A DNA stretch of 64,000 nt from positions 5,524,234-5,588,233 of the forward strand of contig NC_133770.1 of assembly GCF_003597395.2 (NCBI RefSeq), written 5' to 3'. Within the stretch, counting starts at the first letter, position 1, and each line of letters opens with the position of its first letter. This document shows positions 43,901 through 56,900 of this stretch, piece by piece. The position numbers were made by a program, and so were the translations under genes. A model generated the notes under the pieces. It searched no databases, was not told the DNA's origin, and saw nothing but the letters and a program-made list of their open reading frames with translations. Source of the stretch: Chelonoidis abingdonii (lineage: Eukaryota > Chordata > Testudines > Testudinidae).

Positions 43901-44637
43901 ATGGCCAGGTGGAGGGGGGGATGCCCTCTCTGCGGCTACGATTTAGTCCCATTTAGGAGATTTATGGGTAACCGATACAGCAGGAGCCTTTCCTAAGCCC
44001 ATATAACAGAAATTGCCCCCTCCCACGATGTAGCAAGGACTTTCCCCATGCCCAGAGAACCATCATGGAAGCAAGGCTTGGACAGAAGTGGGAGGTGGGT
44101 ACTCTTTCTTCCATGAAAGCTTTGTCCCAGAGCTCTGGCTCTCCAGCAAGGCCCTCCCAGACAGGACCCATCATGCAGTGTCAGCCTTCAGCCAGGAAGA
44201 GAGAAGCAACAGTCTCTTCCTGGGGGGACCCAAGGGCTGCAGCTGCTTCCTCCTCCTCCCAGAGCACCCAGTTATAGCATCCCCGCCACTAAGCTCCCAA
44301 CTCCTGGCCATGGAGCAGGCGACCAAGCTGGGCCTCCTGACTCAGACCTCCCCAACACAGGGCAGTGCCGAGAACATAGCAATGGGCTGTTTAAGGAAGC
44401 CACTTCCTCCCACTTCCCAAGCAAATCCAGGGGGGCAGATAGTGATACAGAGCCCGTATCAGTCTCCCTGTAAACACTCATGTGCTCCTTTCTCTCCAGG
44501 ATACTCACATCAGGAGGGCCAGGAGCCCAAGACGTAGGAGGCGGCGTCCTCACTGGCACCTACCTGGCTCCTACACACTCATCTCCCATGGCGGAGGCGG
44601 AGGCAAAGGCAGAGGCAGTAGATTACAAGTGGCCTGA
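40938..44637 (+). CDS. CATH: Cathelicidin 1, Arg-rich and Gly-rich tail
   Basis: Complete cathelicidin, 171 aa. Exons are 40938-41123, 42653-42760, 43544-43627 and 44500-44637, all introns phase 0 with GT-AG. The signal peptide (METCCRCLLLLGILAAA...) runs to about residue 20. The cathelin-like proregion follows in exons 1-3, with the family words YNQGSG, FTVKETVCLVSE and VVRDCSG, and the four cathelin cysteines: two in exon 2, two in exon 3. Exon 4 gives a 45-residue cationic end. It has R-R-A-R-S-P, a run of six Arg, P-H-W-H, then G-G-G-G-G-K-G-R-G. Cathelicidins are stored in granulocytes and cut by elastase-like proteases to release an antimicrobial peptide. The cut site is not obvious here; Ile4 of exon 4 or the last Val of exon 3 are candidates. 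AATAAA lies at 44877-44882. The Gly-rich tail is unusual. Confidence 0.93.
41315..41755 (-). mobile_element. Tandem pair of tRNA-derived SINEs
   Basis: Two diverged copies, about 41315-41505 and 41560-41755, in direct order in intron 1 of cathelicidin 1. On the minus strand the first has a clear B-box (GGTTCGATCCC) and both share ggacctc, tgcatgaacc/tgcatgagct, aaaagccaca and taagtggtctc words. They are SINE copies, not tRNA genes: no acceptor stem closes. Confidence 0.65.
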
Positions 44638-44876
44638 TGGGAAGAGGCCTGGGTATCCACACAGCAGCTTCTGCGATTCTCGCTTTGTTGCAACCTTTGT
44701 TGCTTTTTTCCTTCCATTTCTGTTTGTTATTTACTCCTGACACCATGTCATGTTCTTCTGCACCAGATGTGGACTGGCTCCAGAGCTTCCTTATACCCAC
44801 CAGATATGTTCATCATAAGAGCCTTTAATGCTTTGCCGGGTGGGATTTGACACACAGGTGTGGCAAAAAGGTATTA

Positions 44877-44882
44877 AATAAA
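44877..44882 (+). promoter_or_regulatory. Poly(A) signal, cathelicidin 1
   Basis: AATAAA, 240 bases after the stop codon. Confidence 0.75.
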
Positions 44883-45864
44883 GTATTTGACACACAGACC
44901 TCCCCCAGTGGCTTGACAGTATAAAACAATTTAGCATTTCATTACAGCTCCAGCCTTCTCCTTCTAGCTTCTAACTGGCTTGTAAGTGACTCAGATACCA
45001 AGGTGGCCACACGACATCAGAACCACGGTCCAGCTAGGCCAGTGTCCTGCCTCATGCCGTGACTAGCTTCTCACGATGGCGCAAGGAGGAAAGACGTTTC
45101 AAACACTGTCTCATTTCCCATCTTTCCTTGAGTTGGTTTTAAATGGCACGTGTCCTTTCCTCCACAAGAGATTTAGCACAGCCGGGCGACACAGGGGTGG
45201 GCCTTCGAGTAACATTCGTCCCTGGGCTTCCTGCCCAGCGTTGTGAGTCCAGGGATGCCCAGCACAAGTGCAAGCACTCTGGGCTCGAAGCCAGAAGGGA
45301 CACATGAGGAGCTGGGGTGGAAAGAGCTGGGAATGGGGCTCCTGCCTCACAGCTGGTGGCTCGGTACGAGTGACAGGTGCTCCAGAACTGTCGATTGATG
45401 AAGATGGTTCAAACAGTCACTGTGTATGGGCTTGAGCCAAAGCCCACTGAAGCCAGGAGGTGTCTTTCCACTGACTTCAGTGGGGTTTGGGTCAGGCTTT
45501 CAGCTCCCGCTTCCCTTGACCTGTTGGGGGTGAGAAGCGCCGGACGTCACCTGGGCTCTCCCAGTGGCAGAGCAATCGCTGCAGCACTGAAGGCCCCATA
45601 CCACTGACAAGAACCCCAAGGCAATGTAGAAAGGAAGTAGAGGCTGAAATTTCCCCCGAGATCAGGGGAGACAGAGACAGTATTTGACACTGCATCAGGC
45701 TTCCCAGTCTCCCCTTAACCTTTGGCAGGGGGCCCTAGATACATACTAGTCTCAGTGCCCCGTTTCGGGGTGGGGAGAGTTCATCCTCCCTAAAGTTGTG
45801 GTTTAGTACAATTACATCCAAAGACGCTATTAGAGTCTATCTGCTTATGAAGGTTCCTGTAAAT

Positions 45865-46581
45865 CAGAGGTGGGCAAACTACAGCCTGCGGGCTGCATCC
45901 GGCCTGTGGGACCATCCTGTCCAGCCCCTGAGCTCCTGGCCTGGGAGTTCGGGGGGTGGTCAGGGGCCAGGGGTGTGGATAGGGGTCGGGGTGGTCAGAG
46001 GGTGGGGAACAGGGGGGTTGAATGGGAGCAGAGGTCCCAGGGGGGCAGTCAGGAAGGAGTGGGGGTTGGATGGGGCAGCGGGGGGCAGTTAGGGGTGAAG
46101 TATCCGGGGATGGTCAGGGGACAGGAGGAAGGGGTGGTTGGATGGGGCAGGAGTTCCGGGGAGGCAGGAAGGAGAGGGGGGTTGGATGGGGTGGTAGGGG
46201 GCAGTTAAGGGCAGAGGGTCCGGGGACGGTCAGGGAGAAGGGATGGTTGAAGGGAGGCAGGGATCCCGGGGGGGCAGTCAAGAAGGAGAGGGGAGGTTGG
46301 ATGGGGTGGGGGGGTCCGGGGTGGGCGAGGGCAGAAAGCAGGTGGGATGGATTAGGCAAGGTCCCCTGGACCGTCAGGGAACAGGGGGGTGGGGGCGGTT
46401 GGATGAGACACAAGTCCCAAGGGGGCCATCAGGGGGCAAGAAGCAGGAAGAGTCAGATAGGGGGCGGGGGCCAAGCCAGGCCATGCCTGGCTGTTTGGGG
46501 AGGCACAGTCCCCTCACCGGCCCTCCATACAATTTCAGAAACCCGCTGCTGCCCTCAGGCCAAAAAGCTTGCCCGTCCCTG
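45865..46581. mobile_element. hAT-like element with tandem core
   Basis: Left end cagaggtgggcaaactac and right end agcttgcccgtccctg are inverted repeats. Flanks ctgtaaat and ctgcagat are an 8-bp duplication with two transitions. The core (45950-46450) is a degenerate tandem repeat of about 45-60 bp (ggttggatggggc, gggcagtcaggaaggag). The neighbouring 44.9-45.8 and 46.6-48.0 kb hold no gene I can support. Confidence 0.7.
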
Positions 46582-48079
46582 CTGCAGATCCTCACCCCAT
46601 TGCTTCACTTGGATATTGTGGATTTAGGCTGTGAACTCTCTGGGGCAGAGACACTGTCTCTCTATCTGTGCAGCTCCTGGCGTACTTTTAGCGTGGTATG
46701 AATACATTGCAATAACCACCTGAGCTATCTAGGCTGGCTGGAGAAGGAGCAACATTTCTCGCAGCTATCCCAGAGAAACACATTCAGTGAGGTGTCTGTG
46801 CTCACTACCCGTTTGCCATGTAACTTGGAAGGCTTACAGCCCACTTCTGGAAAGCAATAGAACATGAGCCTGAAGTCCATGACATGCTTAGGTCCCACTG
46901 AAGTCCATGAAGTTCTCTCCTGAAGAGAGGAGCTTTCTTCAGCCAGGCTCTGGGGCATTTAATCTGTCACCCCCTGCCAGCGTGGGATTGTTCCCTACAA
47001 GGTAACGCGCACCCCAGTGCCTTTCCCAGCCTAGTGTCAGCAATGGGATTCCCTCCACTGCCCTTGGCAGACTCGTCCACGGCCCCCAGATGTTCTACCT
47101 AGATCCCCTTGTGCTAAGTTTTATCCCAGTTGGTTGCAACTGCTTTCCTCTGAGTCTCACCCTAACACCCTGTCCTAGTCCTGCCCCCCAGCCACTCCTG
47201 AATGTACCATCCTCCTCTCACCCAAGTAACAGTCCCCTTGGAGAACGAGCTCTTCATGCTCTGTTCCTGTGCTCTGTGGGCCAGACACAGACAGTCTTGC
47301 ACTGAGAGGGGCTCCAATCACAGATCTGACTGTGGACGCATCTCTAATGCCCCATGTGGGCACTGCAGGGGATTTGAACTTTCAGGGTCTGAAGTTATGA
47401 AGCCACTAGACAGACTCCCACTGATTTCAACAGGCTTCAGATCCAGCCCTTGCTGATTCGTGCGCTTTTTGCCCCCACATGGCTTCTCTTGGGTTCCAGA
47501 CACGAATTGGGTCTGAATTTGGCTCAGGCAGATCAGACGGTAAATAAATTTAGATAATCAGCTGTGATATTTACAGCTATTCCCAATCCCAAACGTGAGT
47601 GCAGTCACTAAGTATGGGGAATCTAAACACAATTACACCTGGCTGTCCTAAGCAGATCTCAGGCACATACAGAGTGTAACAGAAATGTGTCAAGCCTCAC
47701 CCTTCACACTGCGAGTATAGCCAGTAACATCACCCCCTGCATGGCCTCTCCAGGTGAAAGTTACCCCTGGGTGGAGGGCCAGCCCAGGGCTATGTACCAC
47801 TGAAGTCCCACGGATGATCTCTGTGCTGCGTAAGGCTCTCCGTGAATGTTCTCTGCTGGTCATCTGATTTGCTGTGTCCGTCATACAGGAAGGCTGGCCC
47901 TTGACTCGGTTACAACCTCTTGATTTCTACGATCAGACAATCATCCATTAACCTGTCTTGGTTCCTGCCCCATGGGTTATTTCCCTGACAGCTCGGATGC
48001 TCTTTCAGTCTAGTTACACATGTTGTGGAGCACCTGTTTGCTCGGAGACTTATTGTTCCTCATGGCCTATGAAACGTGT

Positions 48080-48210
48080 CTGCAAGCAGGGGTGCTGGAC
48101 TAACCTGTGTAGTGGGGGTGCTGAGAGCCATTGAACCAAACCCTGCATATAATGGAGTCCATTTCAAGCCAGGGGGGTGCGGCAGCACCCCCAGCACCTA
48201 TGTCCACAAG
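48080..48210. mobile_element. Short hAT-like remnant
   Basis: caggggtgctggac at the left and cagcacccccagcacctatg at the right form weak inverted ends. Related to 15590-15979. Confidence 0.4.
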
Positions 48211-48674
48211 CGTCTTTCTCAGCACAGGTCTACCACTGCAGCAGCCCCCAGTAGTGCGGTCTGGTCTCCTACGCTGCTCTGCCAAAGGGCCTGCAACCTC
48301 ACCGCTAATCCAGTCCTGAGCAACCCCCGCTACCCCCCATGTAGCTTCACAATGCACCTCAGGGCTGAGCTGCAGCTCCCTTGCTCTTCCATCCCTGGTC
48401 TTTCTCCTCCCCCACCACCCACCAGGGCATACGGATCGTGACCTGCAGCATTCCCAGCCCTGGGTGTCCTCCATCTCTGCCAGGCCATCTCACCCATCCT
48501 GCTGTTCCAGTCCTGCTCCCACCCCACAGTTCTGCCTCTGGCCTCATGGGACCCTCCCTGCTCAGTTTTTCAAGGTGATGGATACTGCATGAGGGACTGG
48601 GGAAGTGATGGGCTAACAGCAAAATCAGGGAGAAGAGCCCAAAAGATGGAAAAATGTCCCCCCAAAGCCGTCTT

Positions 48675-49465
48675 CTCCCTCAGCTCAGGGTGTGGTGTCG
48701 AGCAGCCCAAGTAGGGGCTGCTGTGGTCCTAGTGAGCCACCAGGAGGCCCGCACAGCCCCTCTGCATCCAGTGCAGGGAAGGGCCGTCCTATTGCCCCAC
48801 TAGGGACCTTGTGGGACCGGTTTGTGCACTTGGGTTTTCCTGAATGCTGTGATGGGCACGGTCCTGTCCCAATCAAGAGAAGGCTAACAAGCCCCTCTGG
48901 GCTCAGCTGGCACTAACTAAGCACACAGCAGTGCCTGGGACACTTGGGGGAAACATGCTTAAAAGGGAGCTCGTCAAGGGAAGAGGTGGCTCCCAGGACC
49001 AGAGCAGCTGTGCCCTAGAGTTCGCTGTCTCTTACAGTGGGGTCACTGAGAGGAAGACAGCGTGTACGCTGCCCCCCACAAGGACTCGCCAGACGAGATA
49101 CAAACCAATTGCCCCCGGAAGAACTCAAAGATGAGCCCTGACCTGGGGTTTAGCCATATCTCATGGCCACAAATTAGCCAAACCAGTAGAGATCCCCTTA
49201 ATTAGAAGGTTCCCAGACTTGTGAATCCGGGAAGACTGGAGGAAGTTTCCCAAAAGCGGAAAGGACTTTAGAAGGGAGAGACTCTGAAAAAGCCCAAGCT
49301 GGGCCTGGCAAAGCCCCGGCCTATCACACTTCCTTCTGCAGAAATCTCTGCTGGCAAAGGTGCCGGTGCAAGCAGAGCCGGGAACTCTGACCAGCTGGGA
49401 TCGTGCGGTTACGCTGCACACCCTGTGTTTACGGCAGCGTATGGCTTTCTCTGTCCTGCAGGCTG
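48675..49465 (+). repeat. Downstream duplicate of cathelicidin 1
   Basis: Matches the sequence at 63630-63965 in pieces: tctccctcagctcagggt, gtgcacttgggttttcc against gtacacttgggttttccc, and the word order gcaagcagag, gggaactc, cagctggga, ctgcacaccc. Each copy lies 8-10 kb downstream of a cathelicidin start, pointing to one duplicated segment. Confidence 0.65.
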
Positions 49466-50979
49466 CCTCCCGTATGGCTGTCTAGCAGGCAAACCCACTG
49501 CTAGCTGGATACCTCACTGCATCCACTCTGCTAGTGATCCTCCTGGGGAAGTGTACCTGCTTCCCCAGGCCACCCTGTTGAACTCAGTGGGGCAGGCGCC
49601 CAGCTGATGTAACTGAGCACAGCTCCATTAGGGTCAGGGGAGCTATAGCCATTTATACCAACAGCCCAGAGGATTCAACCCAGTCAGGGCAGGATCTGAT
49701 GCATCGTGTGTAAAAGTATTTCTGTCCTGGGTGGTTATGGGTAGACAGTGAGGTGTGGTGGGCAGGGAGGGAGATGGACCGACCAGTGTGTGCGTCTGCT
49801 TCAGACGGCTAGGCACACTCCTGGGCAGTCTCGCATGTCGTTTGATGGCTGAATGCCTCCTTGAGTTTGGCAAGTGAGAGTCACTGGAAAAGCAGAGACC
49901 TAGCGGATTTGGAAGCCAACAGTCACATGTACCACTAGGTAGACATTTCACAGCACCCCTGTGCTAGTGATCAGACTGGGATAAATTTACCTGCATGCCC
50001 CAGTCACCTTAGTGAAATCAACTGGCCAGACCTGGGAATGCTGTGCCGCCAGGAGCTGAGTCCTGTTTAGAGCCAGGGCCCTGAACTTCCAGCTTTGCTG
50101 CAGCACCTGGGAGATCTGGGGTTTGTGGCCCTGTGGCTGTCTGCCTGGTGGATGCACCCCAGGAGCTGCAGAACTTGGAAGCATTGGGGTTCCCATCCCT
50201 GGAGCAGCCCATGTGGTGGGGCTACCCCACAGCCACAGATCCAGGAAGTCCAGGGTCTCTCTTTCCTGTGTCCCCACTCCCCAAATCCTAGCGACATGCG
50301 TGTAGGGCATCCTGCTCTTCTGGCCAGCCCAGGCTTTGTCTTACACAGAACTGAAGCTTTGTTCTTTGGTCCGGCTCTGGTTTATACAGATGAGGGCAGC
50401 TGGTGGGCCTGGAACTCCCCGAAATGGGGATGAAACACTTACCTAGACCCTGCTCACTGGAGCATTGGGAGGGTTGATTAGGCAATGGCTGAATATGTAA
50501 AATGTAATATAAATTCTGCTATGAGAGCACACTACTTAAAACTGAACGAGTTAAAGACGGAGGCTATTGAGAATGCGTCTCTCACTTTCCTAGTGGTGCA
50601 AAGTTATGGCAGTTGCAGGTTTGCTTTTCAAATGTCAGGGCATTTCTTTTGCAAATGTGGAAAGTGGAAGGTAGCTAGGGAACATCCCCTGTGGCTCGGT
50701 AGCTGGAATGGGGTCTCCTAGTCTATTTAACACAGCAAAGAAATGAGATCCCAGTCCCACAATCACGTGCAGAGACAGACAGACCCTGGCACCTGTGTGG
50801 AACCCCACAGTCTCCAACACGGTCCATGTGGGCACGGGGGGCTGTCTGTGCAGATCTGACTGCAGGATCGGAGGCTAAAAGTTACAGCTCTCACACTGTT
50901 CAGACTAGCAATAGGATGGACATTTTTCCCACAGTGAGTGTAACTGGTCACAGGAACCACTTACCTGGATTCTCCATCA

Positions 50980-51170
50980 CTTGCAGGTTTTAAGTCAGGA
51001 CTGGATCTCTTTCTAAAAGAGATGATGCTCTCACTCCTACAGGAGTTACAGGCTTGAGGAAGAAATGGCTGGCTGAGGTTCTTCGGCCTGTTCTGTGTTC
51101 CACAGCAGGTCAGGCTAGATGATCACAATGATCCCTATTGGCCTGAACAGCTATGACTGTATGAAAGCTA
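50980..51170 (+). mobile_element. CR1 3' end
   Basis: aagtcaggactggatctctt, gtcaggctagatgatcacaa and ctatgactgtatgaaa are the usual CR1 end. Confidence 0.7.
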
Positions 51171-51696
51171 TGAAGGTCGGCAGCAACGCTTCAGTAACAT
51201 CTGTTGGGTTCCAAATTCCTTTCTCAGGGAGAGCTTGGAAACTCCCTCACTGCAGTAAACATCACCGCTGATTAGCTTCAATTTGTTCTGTGGTCTGATC
51301 CTCCTGGGCCAAGTTAAGACCAATTGTGTGTCTGTATTCCAAGGGAAACTGTGTGGTCAAAAATGGCACGAGTAAGCAAGCGCCGGATCTGAAGCCCGTT
51401 GAAATCAATGTCCAGTGACTTCAAAGGACTTTGGTTCATTTGTCAAGATCCTGAAGTTTAAAAACGTCCACTACTGCCCACAGAGGGGCAATTAGAGATG
51501 CGCCCGCAGTGAGATCTGTGAGTGGTGCAGCTCCCAGGGAGGTCTCTCTGAGCCTGGCCAGCAGAGCCCAGAACAGGACAAGAAGGGTTAGTTCTTCAGA
51601 TTGTTACTTGGGTGAGAAGGGCTGATGAGTGGGACTAGGACACGGGGGTTAGGGAGTGATTTGGAGGAAAACAGGTACCTCCAACTGTGATAACAA

Positions 51697-51840
51697 AGAA
51701 CATGAGAACGGCTGTACTGGGTCAGACCAAAGGTCCATCCAGCCCAGTGTCCTGTCTGCTGACAGTGGCCAATACCAGGTGCCCCAGAGGGAGTGAACCT
51801 AACAGGTAATGATCAAGTGATCTCTCTCCTGAATACAAGG
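51697..51840 (-). mobile_element. CR1-family 3' copy
   Basis: gaacatgagaacggctgtac, gggtcagaccaaaggtcc and cccagagggagtgaacc, as at 34366. A further short antisense piece lies at about 52366-52425 (aaggccagaagggaccg). Confidence 0.75.
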
Positions 51841-52777
51841 TAATCTAGGTAGACCATATGGAGGGGAAAAAAACAAACAAACAAGACAACCAGAAGATGA
51901 GGTTTATTAGGCTGTTAAAATTTTCAAAAGCTCTCAACTTCATTCCAATATGGAAGGAAAACAAATACAGAAATGTCTAGTTTGTTTGTGAAACTGAATT
52001 TTTGTTTTCTGGTCAGGCCTCATGATTAATCCCCCTTTTTAGAGGGAGAAACTGAGCCAGAGAGAGCTAATATTACATTTTCCAGTACTAATGCATCTCT
52101 TTTTATTAATGCCCTCTTCACGGATACCTACATTGACTGCAAAAGTTGCCAGTCACCTTTTTCAATTAGTGTGGAGCAAAACTAGAGAACATCCCCAAAT
52201 CTGAGTTAAGCTGGAGTTCCAGGATAAGTTCTGAGGGTTCAGTGAACTAGGGGTCTGCTGCACAGTTACAAGCAGAACTCACTGAGATGTCTGAACAACA
52301 TAAAAGCAGCCACATTACAGAAGCAGCTTCAAGAATGAGACGGCCAAACTCTGCAGGCTCCTAAACTCATAGACTTTAAGGCCAGAAGGGACCGTCTTTA
52401 TCATCTAGGTGCCCTGGATGATCAATGTTAAACCCTAGCGCTGTAATCAAACTTTCAGAGCAACCAGAATTCAATGGAGTTACAGGCTCCAACCAAGATC
52501 AAGGTCCCAGTCTGCATACACATAGTAAGAGACAGTCCCTGCCCTTAAGAGCTTATAATAAAAATGGGAAATACAGAAAAAGGGTGGGTGAAATGGAAGG
52601 ATCATTATTTAAAAGTGGGTAGCTGAGGGCCAGGGGGATAAAGTGACTTGGCACATTCATACAAGCAGTAGACACTCTTTGCAAACTTTGGAGCCATATT
52701 CAATGAACAAGCATCCAAACTGGGGCTCAAGTACAACTCTGCATCTGAATTAAACCTTAGGGGGACACATGCAAGAC

Positions 52778-52903
52778 TAGGGTGACCAGACAGCAACTGT
52801 GAAAAAAAAATGGGACACGGGTGGGGGGTAATAGGTGCCTGTATAGGAAAAAGTCCCCAAAAAAGCAACTGTCCCTTTAAAAGCGGGACATCTAGTCACA
52901 CTA
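52778..52903. mobile_element. Short TIR element
   Basis: TAGGGTGACCAGAC at the left and a diverged tctagtcacacta at the right; same family as 39555-39676. The 52.9-53.8 kb stretch that follows has no other feature. Confidence 0.65.
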
Positions 52904-53832
52904 CACAAGAGGCACTCGCTGGGGCTGAGATGAAAGTTGGATGGAAGGATGGTTGTGTGATTCAGGTGTTGCAACTATACAATTAATAATAAGTGAATTA
53001 AAACATGACTCCTCAATGATCAAACAGGCGACAAGGGGAGTATTATTAGACATATTAAGAATTTCTAGTATTTCAGCTACTAACTGATACAGAAGCACGT
53101 GATATGAGCGCACTGTCACCCAACCCCATGGGACAAAGCAACAGTTTTAATTTAAATACCAAACCCCGTCTGTCTTGCCTGGATTACAAAACCGCAGCTA
53201 AACGGTCAGCCAGAATGTGCAAGAAATGAGCTGAAAAAAGAATCCTGAGACTTCCTGTTCTCATCCCGCAGCAGAATTCAAGGAGACTGCAGAGCCAGCA
53301 GTACCGTCCACCCTGTTTATTGCATTTTATGTGGGAGGGAAAGTATTGAGAGCTCCACCCAGAGAGCACAGAGAACGTGCTCTAATCACACGGAAGAACA
53401 GATCTGACTGTTGATTGCTGTGCTTGACAGAACTGCAGGAGCAGTGCATGAGCAGTAAGTGGTCAGTGTGATATAACCAGCCCTTGGTAACACATATGAG
53501 ATAGTGTCTTACAAAATGTGACTCTCAAAATGAATTTAAATTGTGTGGAGATCTGGCCCAACAGAATTAAGACATGTAGCTCAGCCTTCCCCAGCGCAGA
53601 GGCCCCAGGACAGATCCCCGCCTCACCATGTGTTGTTTAGCAATAGCTGCATGTGATTTCTGCAATGCATTTGAAAACATTTTCCTTTTCCCCTAACCAG
53701 CGTCCCCCCTGTGCTTGCCCTGTCAGGGTGGCCAATAGAAACATCTTGCAGATGGATGGAGAAAAGCCATTGATTCAGGGAGGACAAGAGCAGGCAGTCA
53801 ATGAGACATTAGCCCACCTGGAGGGGGCAGTG

Positions 53833-53839
53833 CATAAAA
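53833..53839 (+). promoter_or_regulatory. TATA-like box, cathelicidin 2
   Basis: CATAAAA 71 bases before the ATG, followed by GGGCTTCTCC. Cathelicidin 1 has TATAAAAGGGCTT in the same place, so the two promoters are related. Confidence 0.6.
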
Positions 53840-53903
53840 GGGCTTCTCCTGGGGACGGACAGGGCTACCCACCCAGCTCTCACTGAATGCCACAGGGCAC
53901 AGG

Positions 53904-56900
53904 ATGGAGACCTGCCTGAAAGTCCTGCTGCTCGTTGGGGTGGTCACAGCAGCCCCCACACCATCATCATCCCCTCTGCCAAGCCACGAGGCTGCGGTTT
54001 TAGCTGCAGTTCAGATCTACAACCAAGAGCCAGGCACAACACTGGCCTGTCTGCTCCTGGAAGCCAAGCTGCAGCCAGACTGGGTGAGTGACCTGGGGAA
54101 TCACTTTGTGGCCTGTGTATATTCGATGCCACTTCAGCTCATAGAGCAGGTCAATAGGGAATCTCAGCCTCTGATGCTAGACTCCTGTACCTACAGTCTG
54201 GTATTTGCACCCTCGTTATTATCCGGGGCTGATTTCTGGTGGTGCCGGCTATGGGCTACGTACTTTCCAAAGAAGATGATCCCTGCTCCCAATCCAAGTA
54301 GGCAGACCTTAGGGGAAGGAAATATCAGGAAATTTATAGACAAGTGAACTTGAGTTACTGTAAGCAGCATGGCAGAATGGGGTTTTAAGAGGGAGCGAAA
54401 TATGTGGAGGTTTGCAGTCACGCACTACTTCCCTTTATGACCACACAGAAGCTTCCTGGTCCTGCCACAGACGAAGGGCCTGACATCAGCAGTTCATTCC
54501 GATTCAGCAGGCAGAGAATGTTTCCATCTGAATTATACCGTGAGCAATTCAGGGCAGGCAGTATCTAGGGGCTCCTTTCCATTGATACAACACAGAACCG
54601 GCTCAAGCCCCCACCCAGTAACCTGGGAAATTTACACCCCACCCCTGAGTGCCTCGGAGAGGCAATACTGCCCTGCTCACAAGCACAGAATCTGTGTGTA
54701 GAAAAGAAACTTAACTAAAGGAGGGAAGTAACTCAGCATTAATTTGGAAAACCACCACAAACAGGGCTCATAAACATAAATCGTGAGTAAAATTCCACCC
54801 CCAAGGAAGCTGGGCAGTGTCCTTTCCCCCTCAGGTTCTTAAGTGCAGCAACTGAAGAGTCGCTTTCACATGCCTGACCCTTCTCTGCACCCCACTCACA
54901 GTTGAGAGACCTAGAGTGGAGAGATGCATCTGCAGAGTTCACCTCCCCGCCACCCTGGGTGGGGTAAAGAGGTACCTTACTCACACCGCTGCTCAGGGCA
55001 TTCACTCGCGGCTGGCCACTCTGCTGGTCACCTGCTCACCGTGCCTCTCCTGGTCACCTGCTCACCGTCAGCTGCCCTGCTGGCTGCTCTGCTCACCGCT
55101 CTCACAGGGCCTCTGCACCAGACACCCTGCTTGCTGCTCATTGTGCCTCTGCCATGCCAGCCATTCATTCACCAGCTCTCACACCCCGTCTAGACTATGC
55201 GCCGTATCGGAGCGTTAAAATCGATTGCTCGGGGATTGATATATCGCGTCTGATCTGGACGGGATATATTGATCCCAGAGCGTGCTTAGATCGATTCCGG
55301 AACTCCACCAAAACAAACGGAGTTCCGGAATCGACATGGCGAGCCGCTCACATCGATCCTGTGTGGTGAAGACGGGTAAGTAAATCGATTTTAGATATTC
55401 GATTTCAGCTACGCTATTCTCGTATCTAAAATCGATTTTCGCGCGTAGTGTAGACGTGGCCTCAGTCACCTTCTGCTGCCACCTGCCTCTCTGCTGTGAC
55501 CTCTGCACATCAGTTTCTTAGTAAATTTCAGCTCTTTATAGGCTTGGCAGAAACTCTGCCCCCTCCCCCCCATGTGATTTCAGCTCTGTGATTTTTAGCT
55601 CTTAGCAGGGAGGGCAAAATCAGTCCTACCACAACTGATTTCAGCTCTGATTGGCCATTTAACATAACAAACAGGCTCCTAACAAAACCTATTTAGCTCT
55701 AGTCTTTGAACAATGGAGAGGAACAGGTTAAACAGCCTAGGGAAGACCCTTGAGGGTCTACAACCTCCTAGCCAGAGATACCTGTCCTCACCCCCTTCCT
55801 AATAGCACAGAGCTCTGACATTGAGCCCCTGGCTTAATGAGGTTCTTTCAACTCAGCTTACAGACGTTCTAAAATCCTGGCCCATGGCTAACAGATTTAA
55901 AAGTTTATTTGAAATGTCAGTTATTGATCATCGGGGGGTAGCATACAGAGTACAGAGGGATGCTAGTAATTCGGTATTGGACAGCACATAACATATACAG
56001 TCTGCCATGTTCCCAATGCGGGGTGTACGGTGGGTGAGATCAAGATACAGTCAGGAAGCAGTGGGGGTACATCACTCATACATACAGGTTACAGACAGTC
56101 ATGGGTAAAGATAAGCGGGCTGGGTAATGGGGATAGGATGACCCTCGCATGGTGGAGTTCGGTTCGATGGGTTCAGGGGATAAAGTCCAGCAGGGAGGTC
56201 GATATAAGGGTGCTCCAGAGCCATGCACGATCAAGTCCAAAAGGAGGACACTTGGGGGCCTGATCCTGCAAACATTGGCACACACAAGTAACTTTTGCAA
56301 GCCAGGAGCCTACATATGGAAATTACCATGAGGCAATAAGCCCTGGAATCCCAGGCGCTCACTTGGACCATGTCACTTTTCAAACCAGAATTGCACTTTC
56401 AGGAATTAAAAGACATACGGAAACTCGGAGCGACTGGATTTTCTCAGAGAAGGGGAGGAATTGCAAGATACTCATTATTTATTCAAAACCTCAACTTAAG
56501 ACAATGGGGCTATTCCAGAACTAGCCCACAGCACACAAAGTTACATTTCTGGAGTAATGTTTGAACAGCATTTGAAATACGCTAGACCCTGGACAAAAGC
56601 TGAGAATGATTATTAAAAACATTACTTCAGAGAACTAGAACAAGTCAATGTTACATTCTGCTTAAACTGGAATCTCTTTAGGGCAAGGGCCTTTCCTGCA
56701 TTTGTGTGTGACCAGTGCCCAGCACAATGCAGCTCTGTAAGCATGTGGACTCACTCCTGCAGCGCCTCTTGCTGGTCTCTCAGGGAATTAGCTCAATTGC
56801 CAGCCCACAGCACCCTCTGCAGGCTGGTGATCCACTACTGCTTGGCCCCTGGGTCCCTCCCCAGACTCTGGTGCCCTGTTAGCTGAGGTGCTGCCCCCTG

